64,000 nucleotides of DNA from Bacillota bacterium. Its GTDB lineage: Bacteria > Bacillota > Clostridia > Lachnospirales > Lachnospiraceae. Positions 58,223 to 64,000 of this stretch are shown in pieces. Below the pieces are notes generated by a model. That model did no database searches, was not told the DNA's origin, and saw only the letters and a list, made by a program, of their open reading frames with translations. The DNA is taken from NCBI GenBank assembly GCA_023437715.1, contig JAEZFK010000071.1, forward strand, positions 1 through 64,000, given 5' to 3'. Within the stretch, counting starts at the first letter, position 1. Each line of letters starts with the position of its first letter. Position numbers and translations under genes: made by a program.

Positions 58223-60559
58223 ATGAGCACATCAATTAATGAAAGCATACACCGGAAAGAGGCCTGGGATAAGGTTTCGGGAAACGCAAAATACACAGCT
58301 GATAAGCCTGTTACAGGGTACCTGCATGCAAGACTTCTGACCTCTCCCCACCCTCATGCGAGGATTAAATCCATTGATTCTTTAAAAGCCAGCCAGCTGC
58401 AGGGAGTAAAAGCAATCATTACAGGAAATGATTTTCCTGTTTTAAGCGGAGTCCTGCTGGAAGACAGGCCTCCCATTGCAAAGGATGTGGTAAGGTATGC
58501 AGGAGAACCGGTTGCCATTGTCACCGCTGTCACAGAGGCCATTGCGCTGAAAGCTGTCAGAATGATTGAAGTGGAATACGAACCGCTGGAAGCTGTTTTT
58601 TCTCCTGTGGAAGCGCTGAAAATAGAGGCGCCTTTACTTCACCCAAATCTGGGAACCTATAAGAAAATGCAAAAGGATATCCAGCCGGTTGAAAACAGCA
58701 ATATCGCTTCTAAATTTCAGATACGCAAGGGGAATACCGGGGAAGGCTTTTCAGAAAGCGACGTTATCATTGAAAGGAGCTATAAGCTGCCTCCTTCCGA
58801 TCACCTGGCAATGGAGGTCCGGGCAGTCCGGGCGGAAATATCCGTAGACGGAAAAGTAAAAATCGAAATCTCCACCCAGTCTCCTTATACGGTTGTAAAG
58901 CAGCTGTCCTCCTGCTTTCAGATACCTGCGGGAAACATTGAAGTGAGCGTACCCTTTGTAGGCGGCGCCTTTGGCGGGAAAGCTCCCGTAACCCTGGAGC
59001 TTCTGGCCTATATGGCATGTGTAAAAGTGAACGGCGCACCGGTTTGCCTTACGGTTTCCAGAGAAGAGGATATGACAACAGCGCCCTGCCGCCTGGGATT
59101 GGAGGCTGATATTAAAATCGGCGCAAAGTCAGACGGAACCATAACCGCGGCCAATTTCACCTTTTACTTAGATACAGGGGCTTATTCGGATATCAGCCCC
59201 TATATGTCAAAAGCCATTGCTGCTGATTGTACGGGTCCTTATAACATAACAAATTTGTCCTGTGATTCCTATTGTATTTACACCAATCACACCTATTCCA
59301 CTTCCTACAGAGGCTTTGGTCATTTATGCTATACCTTTTGCGTGGAACGGGCAATGGATGACCTGGCTGAAAAATGCGGCATAGATCCAATGGAATTCCG
59401 GAAAATCAATGCCATCCGGCCAGGGGATTTAAGCCCCACCCAGGTAATCAGCACTTACAGCAATACAGGGAATCTGGAGCTTTGCCTGGAAAAGCTAAAG
59501 GAACTGATTCATTGGGATGGAGAGAGAATAAAAAGAATTGATGATAACACGGTATCAGCCACAGGAATTGCATGTCTCTGGAAATCAGCCACCCCTCCTG
59601 CAAATGCCGTATCCGGTTCCATCATCACCTTTAATTCCGATGGAAGCTTAAATTTAAATACCGGTGTGGTTGAAATAGGAAGCGGAGGCCAGTCCAACCT
59701 GGCCCAGATGATTGCCGATAAGCTGAAAATGGATATAAAAGACATCCATGTAAGCCTCACCGTTAATACCCGGTTAAATCCGGAGCATTATAAAACGGTT
59801 GCGAGCATGACAAATTACATGGCTGGCAATGCAGTAATGAAAGCAGCCGACGATGTGCTGGCGCAGTTAAAAGCAATGGGCGCTCAGATATACTCCTGCG
59901 GCCCGGAAGAGATTGATGTTGCAGACAGCAGGGTTTTTAAAAGGGATGATCCCGGCCAGTATATTTTATTTAAAGATATCGTCGCTGGCTATCAGACCAA
60001 AAATGGGGCCTCTATCGGAGAGCCGGTCATTGCAAAAGGCGGATTTATGTTAAAAGGCCTGTCTTCCATGGACCCCAATACAGGAAAAGGCCGGACAGGC
60101 CCTTCCTGGACAGTAGGCGCACAGGCAGTAGAAATCGAGTTTAACCGGCTTGATTTCACCTATAAGATCATAAATGCAGCAACCGTAATGGATGTGGGAA
60201 AGGTTATAAATCCCAATGGCATGAAAGAAATCATATACGGCGGAATGTCCATGGGACTCAGTATGTCCAGCCGGGAGGTCTACAGATATAACACAGAGGG
60301 ACGGTTAAATGCGCCTAATTTACGGACCTATAAGCTTCTGCATATGGGAGAGGAACCCAGATATCATGTGGAATTTGTAGAAACTCCTCAGGCCGCTTCC
60401 CCCTTTGGCTCGCGAAGTATTTCCGAGCATGGAATTATAGGGATTCCGGCTGCACTTGGAAATGCGCTGGCTGCTGCTTCCGGTATTCCCATCCGGGAGC
60501 TGCCTTTGACACCGGAATATTTATGGAGGACAAAGGAGGGCACCCATGATAGCAAATAA
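58223..60559 (+). CDS. Molybdenum hydroxylase large subunit (xanthine dehydrogenase family)
   Basis: A 778-residue subunit that binds molybdopterin and holds the active site. It starts with the Ald_Xan_dh_C domain (KVSGNAKYTADKPVTGYLHA), then the MoCo-binding domains with VGGAFGGKAP, the DTGAYSDISPYMSK segment, and near the end GSRSISEHGIIGIPAALGNA, whose Glu is the expected catalytic base. Substrate could be xanthine, hypoxanthine, another purine or an aldehyde/aromatic; the neighbouring PucR regulator favours purines. GAGG precedes the ATG. It overlaps the FAD subunit gene by 14 bases. Confidence 0.92.
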   Translation: MSTSINESIHRKEAWDKVSGNAKYTADKPVTGYLHARLLTSPHPHARIKSIDSLKASQLQGVKAIITGNDFPVLSGVLLEDRPPIAKDVVRYAGEPVAIVTAVTEAIALKAVRMIEVEYEPLEAVFSPVEALKIEAPLLHPNLGTYKKMQKDIQPVENSNIASKFQIRKGNTGEGFSESDVIIERSYKLPPSDHLAMEVRAVRAEISVDGKVKIEISTQSPYTVVKQLSSCFQIPAGNIEVSVPFVGGAFGGKAPVTLELLAYMACVKVNGAPVCLTVSREEDMTTAPCRLGLEADIKIGAKSDGTITAANFTFYLDTGAYSDISPYMSKAIAADCTGPYNITNLSCDSYCIYTNHTYSTSYRGFGHLCYTFCVERAMDDLAEKCGIDPMEFRKINAIRPGDLSPTQVISTYSNTGNLELCLEKLKELIHWDGERIKRIDDNTVSATGIACLWKSATPPANAVSGSIITFNSDGSLNLNTGVVEIGSGGQSNLAQMIADKLKMDIKDIHVSLTVNTRLNPEHYKTVASMTNYMAGNAVMKAADDVLAQLKAMGAQIYSCGPEEIDVADSRVFKRDDPGQYILFKDIVAGYQTKNGASIGEPVIAKGGFMLKGLSSMDPNTGKGRTGPSWTVGAQAVEIEFNRLDFTYKIINAATVMDVGKVINPNGMKEIIYGGMSMGLSMSSREVYRYNTEGRLNAPNLRTYKLLHMGEEPRYHVEFVETPQAASPFGSRSISEHGIIGIPAALGNALAAASGIPIRELPLTPEYLWRTKEGTHDSK

Positions 60560-61385
60560 TTTTATATACTGTAAACCGGAAAACAGGCGGGAGGCGGTAA
60601 AGGCCTATAAGGCCTTAAGCAAGGAGAATAAGAACGTATTTTACTATGGCGGCGGAAGCGAAATTATAACAATGGCGAGAGCAGGAAGCAGCGTGCCGGA
60701 TGCTGTCATTGATTTAAAGGCCATAGAAGAATGTAATAAATTAGAAATCAAAGATGATTATTTAGTGATAGGAGGCACCGTCACTTTAAATGCCATTGAG
60801 GAATCCGGCTTATTCCCTCTTCTGGGCACAACGGGAGCGAGAATTGCAGACCATACCAACCAGTGCCGTATTACTCTGGGAGGGAATATCAGCGGAACAA
60901 TTATTTACAGGGAAACTGTTTTGCCGCTATTGCTTACGGATGCAAAGATCATTCTTTACGGTCCCCGGGGCTTTCGACGGCTCCAGTTTAAAAATGCCTT
61001 TGACAAACGGATGAAATTAAGAGACGGCGAATTCATTTATCAGGTGAAAATCAAAAAGGATATGCTCTCTCTGCCCTTTACCCATGTAAAAAAGACGGCA
61101 ATTGAAAAAATAGATTATCCCCTTGTCACGGTTTGCAGTATAAATTACAAGGGACAGCTGCGCTTCGCTTTTTCCGGGCTCTGCTCCTTTCCTTTTCAGA
61201 GCAGGGAAATTGATGAAGTTTTAAACGATCCGAAGCCGGCGTTAGAGGAAAAGCTGGACAAAATACACGGTTTGCTGCCAGAGCCTCCGGTAACAGACTA
61301 TCAGGGCTCCGGAGAGTACAGGCTTTTTGTATTTGACAATATGATCCGATCCGTATTAGAGAGGAAAAATGATGAAATATTATGA
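60546..61385 (+). CDS. Molybdenum hydroxylase FAD subunit
   Basis: A 279-residue FAD-binding subunit. The FAD_binding_5 domain has the pyrophosphate loop FYYGGGSEIITMAR and the second loop RIADHTNQCRITLGGNISGT; the CO dehydrogenase flavoprotein C-terminal domain spans about 175-279. It passes electrons from the iron-sulfur subunit to NAD or another acceptor. GGAGGG precedes the ATG. It overlaps both neighbours, so the three subunits are made in register. Confidence 0.91.
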   Translation: MIANNFIYCKPENRREAVKAYKALSKENKNVFYYGGGSEIITMARAGSSVPDAVIDLKAIEECNKLEIKDDYLVIGGTVTLNAIEESGLFPLLGTTGARIADHTNQCRITLGGNISGTIIYRETVLPLLLTDAKIILYGPRGFRRLQFKNAFDKRMKLRDGEFIYQVKIKKDMLSLPFTHVKKTAIEKIDYPLVTVCSINYKGQLRFAFSGLCSFPFQSREIDEVLNDPKPALEEKLDKIHGLLPEPPVTDYQGSGEYRLFVFDNMIRSVLERKNDEIL

Positions 61386-61842
61386 GAACTACTGCGTCAT
61401 TGAGCTGGATGTAAATAATGAGAAAAAGATAGTAACCGTCCGCCCGTCCGATGTTTTGCTGGATGTATTAAGGGAGCAGCTGGGCTTAACAGGCGCAAAG
61501 CCCGGCTGCAAAAACGGCGACTGCGGGACCTGTACGGTAATCATGGATGGAATGCCTGTGAAATCCTGTCTGGTCCTGGCCATAGAGGCAATGGGGCATA
61601 AAATAGTAACGGTGGAAGGTCTGGGAGGCCGCACGCCTGTTCAGGAGGCCTTTGTCCAGTACAACGCCTTTCAATGCGGCTACTGCACCTCCGGTTTTTT
61701 AATGGTCTGCCACGCTCTTGCCCAGAATAAGCCTGAGGCAGGCGAATATGAAATGGAGAAATGGCTTCAATCAAATATTTGCAGGTGTACCAGCTATCAG
61801 GAAATCAGGGAAGCTGTTAAGAGCGTGCTTAAGACCTCTTAA
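61369..61842 (+). CDS. Molybdenum hydroxylase 2Fe-2S subunit
   Basis: A 157-residue subunit with two iron-sulfur clusters. The plant-ferredoxin cluster uses Cys47, Cys52, Cys55 and Cys67 (GCKNGDCGTC); the second uses Cys103, Cys106, Cys138 and Cys140 (FQCGYCTSGF and NICRCTSYQEI). The arrangement is complete. GAGAGG precedes two adjacent ATG codons. The 3-prime end overlaps the convergent PucR gene by 14 bases. Confidence 0.95.
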   Translation: MMKYYENYCVIELDVNNEKKIVTVRPSDVLLDVLREQLGLTGAKPGCKNGDCGTCTVIMDGMPVKSCLVLAIEAMGHKIVTVEGLGGRTPVQEAFVQYNAFQCGYCTSGFLMVCHALAQNKPEAGEYEMEKWLQSNICRCTSYQEIREAVKSVLKTS

Positions 61843-63424
61843 AAGCTTCCTCCCCCCTTTCATTCTGCTCCAGCAGCACCAGACTTAATTGCAGCTGGAA
61901 GCAGTAATCGGCATCCACGATTTCCTTTCCAAGAATTTCTTCGCATTTCTTAATCCGGTATTTTACGGTATTTCTATGAAGAAACATATGGTTGGCAGTT
62001 TCCGTAACGCTGCATCTGCAGTCCAGGTAAGTCTTTAATGTCCGCCTGAGCTCCAGGGTCATCTCATCCACAGGATTCGTCAGGCCCTTTAAGTGGTATA
62101 AGCAATACCCCTTGATCTGTTCCCCTGACACCATCTTAAACAGTTCCTTGGCGTCGGTTGACTTGAAATATTTAATAAAGGGGATATTTTCCTTCTCCTC
62201 CCCGTATTGGTAGCTTTCCAATGCCGTATTATAGGAATTGTCAATGGTCTCCAGCTCCATGACCCCGTTGCCAAAGGAAAATGTGATGGAAACCCGGAGA
62301 AAGCGCAGCAAAGCCTCATGATAATCCTCCAGAACATTTCCCAGCTCTCTGTAATTGCCCTGTATCAGCAGAACATACTGGTAGGTCAGGGTCTCCGGAA
62401 AAATGATGATATCCCCATGGAATTTCTCCTGCAGCTTCCGGCTCAGCCAGTCATATATTAAGATGTACCGTTCCTCCTTGTAGGAGAGGTTTAAAAAATC
62501 AAATTCCTTTCCTCCAAAGGGCTCCAGGGTCGCCAGGATTATTTTATAGCCGGCGGCCGGCTTTAATCCGTATTTTTCTCCTACCGTAAACAGCTGGGCG
62601 GAAGACCACCGCTCTTTCTTATGCTTGTTTACAAGAATATGCAGAATTTCTTCCTTTTGCTTTAGGGGATTGCACCTCACATACAGATTCTTATATAAAA
62701 AGATGCCAAACACCAGCACCAGCTGCTCAATCACCATGCCGGACATGGTGTCTTCTTTCCCCTCTCCTCCAAAGATGTAAAGGAAATAAGGATTCTTTCC
62801 CACAGTCTGTATGGGATAGATGCAGACCTTTTCCTTTATCTTTGATACATTCAGGAAAGTCTCAAAGCTGTCCGTCTTTCCCTCATAAAACGACAGGTCA
62901 TAAAACAGGCTCTGCGCCGCCTTTAAGTATTCTTTCTGGCACGTATGAGTTGCCGCTTCCACGTCCCCAAAGGGGTTTAATAATGCGGCCGGTTTTCTTA
63001 TGACAAGCCCCAGATTATTCATCATAACGCCCATGGAGGCCCCCTGAAGAAGCAGGCCGGAAAATTTCTTCTGTGTATTTAAGGCAAAGGTCAGCTCCGC
63101 GTTCTGATTATCCCAGATATAGGCCAGCAGCTGCTGAAAGACCTCTCCCAATGTCATATGATAGGGAATCTGAATCAGAGGAAATCCCAGCTGGTCCGCA
63201 CAGGGCAGACGGTCCAGGCTGAGAATAAACTCACATAATCCAGGCTGGTTCTCCTTAAAGGCCATCCCGGTAGTGATCAATAACGTATTCTCAGGTAAAT
63301 AAGATGCCACATCCGGCGTTTCCGTAGACTCAACCGTAAAAATCTCTCTTTTTAAATCAGCCTTTTTATTGAGCACCTTCAGATTTTGAAAAATTGGTTC
63401 CTCTAACAGCCTCCCAACGGTCAT
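61829..63424 (-). CDS. PucR family transcriptional regulator
   Basis: A 531-residue regulator. The N-terminal PucR domain (about 1-120) has LKVLNKKADLKREIFTVEST and LLITTGMAFKE; a GGDEF-like middle and a C-terminal helix-turn-helix (about 465-520) with SVTETANHMFLHRNTVKYRI complete it. In Bacillus PucR controls purine catabolism, so it is the likely regulator of the convergent hydroxylase genes and perhaps of the symporter gene that precedes it on the same strand with only 47 bases between. GAGAGG precedes the ATG. Confidence 0.9.
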   Translation of the reverse strand: MTVGRLLEEPIFQNLKVLNKKADLKREIFTVESTETPDVASYLPENTLLITTGMAFKENQPGLCEFILSLDRLPCADQLGFPLIQIPYHMTLGEVFQQLLAYIWDNQNAELTFALNTQKKFSGLLLQGASMGVMMNNLGLVIRKPAALLNPFGDVEAATHTCQKEYLKAAQSLFYDLSFYEGKTDSFETFLNVSKIKEKVCIYPIQTVGKNPYFLYIFGGEGKEDTMSGMVIEQLVLVFGIFLYKNLYVRCNPLKQKEEILHILVNKHKKERWSSAQLFTVGEKYGLKPAAGYKIILATLEPFGGKEFDFLNLSYKEERYILIYDWLSRKLQEKFHGDIIIFPETLTYQYVLLIQGNYRELGNVLEDYHEALLRFLRVSITFSFGNGVMELETIDNSYNTALESYQYGEEKENIPFIKYFKSTDAKELFKMVSGEQIKGYCLYHLKGLTNPVDEMTLELRRTLKTYLDCRCSVTETANHMFLHRNTVKYRIKKCEEILGKEIVDADYCFQLQLSLVLLEQNERGEEAFKRS

Positions 63425-63471
63425 ATCATGCCTCTCTTTTTACATTCGGAATTGTTTTCTTGTCTTCTTTA

Positions 63472-64000
63472 TTATACAATGTCCTTTCTGTCCCGGCAAT
63501 CCGGCATTTGCTTCCCGTTTAAAATCTCATAGTCCAGTTCCTTTCCATCCTTTGCTATTATCATGGCAACCAGAACATCCGTATCCACATTTAATATGGT
63601 GCGGAACATTCCCGAGAACCAGTCAATGCTGAATAAAAAAGCAATGCTCTCCAGCGGAAGCCCCAGAGCAGGAACCACCGTGGCCAATGCCACCAGGCCC
63701 CCTCCTGGCACTGTCACGGTTCCAAGGCAGGATAAGGTGGATAAGACAATAATACGTACTAACTGGGTCGTATGAAGTGGAACACCGTAAATCTGTGAAA
63801 TGGTAATACAGGACAGAGCAAGAAACATGGCTAATCCATTGCTGTTTAAGGTCATTGCCAAAGGGATGACGATGCCCGTTACTTTCCTGCTGATCCCCAG
63901 CTTTTTCTCACTGTCTTCTATTTCAACAGGAAGGGTAACCGCGGAAGAGGTTGTGGTAAAGGCAACGATTGTCATATTAAGCATCCTTTTTCCCACATTC
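63472..64000 (-). CDS. Dicarboxylate/amino acid:cation symporter (SDF family), C-terminal part
   Basis: The last 175 or so residues of an SDF (DctA/GltP) symporter; the gene runs off the window edge. The serine-rich hairpin is TTTSSAVTLPVEI, helix 7 has TLNSNGLAMFLAL and the second hairpin has TVTVPGGGLVALATV. Helix 7 has NSNGL where glutamate/aspartate carriers have NMDGT, and the Arg of helix 8 that binds the second carboxylate falls in FRTILNVDTD. Substrate is therefore uncertain. A GTG near 63996 is a codon inside the protein, not a start. Confidence 0.88.
   Translation of the reverse strand, partial: NVGKRMLNMTIVAFTTTSSAVTLPVEIEDSEKKLGISRKVTGIVIPLAMTLNSNGLAMFLALSCITISQIYGVPLHTTQLVRIIVLSTLSCLGTVTVPGGGLVALATVVPALGLPLESIAFLFSIDWFSGMFRTILNVDTDVLVAMIIAKDGKELDYEILNGKQMPDCRDRKDIV

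Overview
The window looks like a chromosome segment of a moderate-GC, monoderm Clostridia bacterium, most likely a Lachnospiraceae member (Lacrimispora/Enterocloster/Hungatella-like). Reasons: lipoprotein signal peptides with no outer-membrane genes, HPr with a regulatory Ser46, a YIEGIA protein with its small partner, YesMN-type two-component regulators, an F-type ATP synthase with a two-carboxylate c subunit, and frequent TTG/GTG starts behind strong Shine-Dalgarno sites. No rRNA or tRNA gene was seen.

Layout. 1-118: phased TTACAA repeats that look like the end of a transposon. 258-2208: AraC regulator and a DUF4349 lipoprotein. 9253 down to 2288 (minus): an operon of two unknown membrane proteins, diadenylate cyclase CdaA, its partner YbbR/CdaR, HPr, enzyme I and a polymerase-like membrane protein. 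15520 down to 9529 (minus): MarR regulator, heterodimeric ABC exporter and two HlyD-type adaptors, with a promoter and palindromic operator ahead. 20424 down to 15748 (minus): a MacAB-like system with one adaptor, one ATPase and two permeases. 20624-28825: a rhamnose-type sugar ABC importer divergent from a YesN/YesM two-component system. 28969-31400: a chemoreceptor translationally coupled to a flavinylated FMN-binding lipoprotein. 31408-36616: PHP phosphoesterase, a Mef-like MFS pump behind a leader-peptide attenuator, two EamA transporters and a VOC protein. 36863-37029: a small orphan CRISPR array with no cas genes. 37534-45341: sulfur amino acid metabolism (PatB/MalY, MetB-type enzyme, LysR regulator, two MetY paralogues) with superoxide dismutase and an AlkA-like glycosylase among them. 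45461-47452: a doubly deleted GNAT remnant, a Crp-family regulator and a DMT transporter. 47552-54456 (minus): a complete atpZ-I-B-E-F-H-A-G-D-C operon behind a structured leader with its own terminator. 54839-56922: KtrB/KtrA potassium uptake, divergent from the ATP synthase. 56999-58094: YIEGIA and its capping subunit. 58223-61842: a three-subunit molybdenum hydroxylase. 61829-64000: PucR regulator and a truncated SDF-family symporter.

How it fits together. CdaA makes c-di-AMP, and KtrA-type RCK proteins are known c-di-AMP receptors, so the window holds both a source and a likely target. The two-carboxylate (Na+-type) c ring, the structured leader before atpZ and the adjacent Ktr system form a plausible Na+/K+/energy module. 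Four export systems or transporters have visible local control: MarR with its palindrome, the Mef-like pump with its leader peptide, the Crp-family regulator with a site centred near -41.5 of the DMT transporter promoter, and PucR next to the hydroxylase. The strongest candidates for new biology are the attenuator at 33841-33947, the ATP synthase leader at 54518-54623 and the chemoreceptor/flavoprotein pair at 28969-31400.
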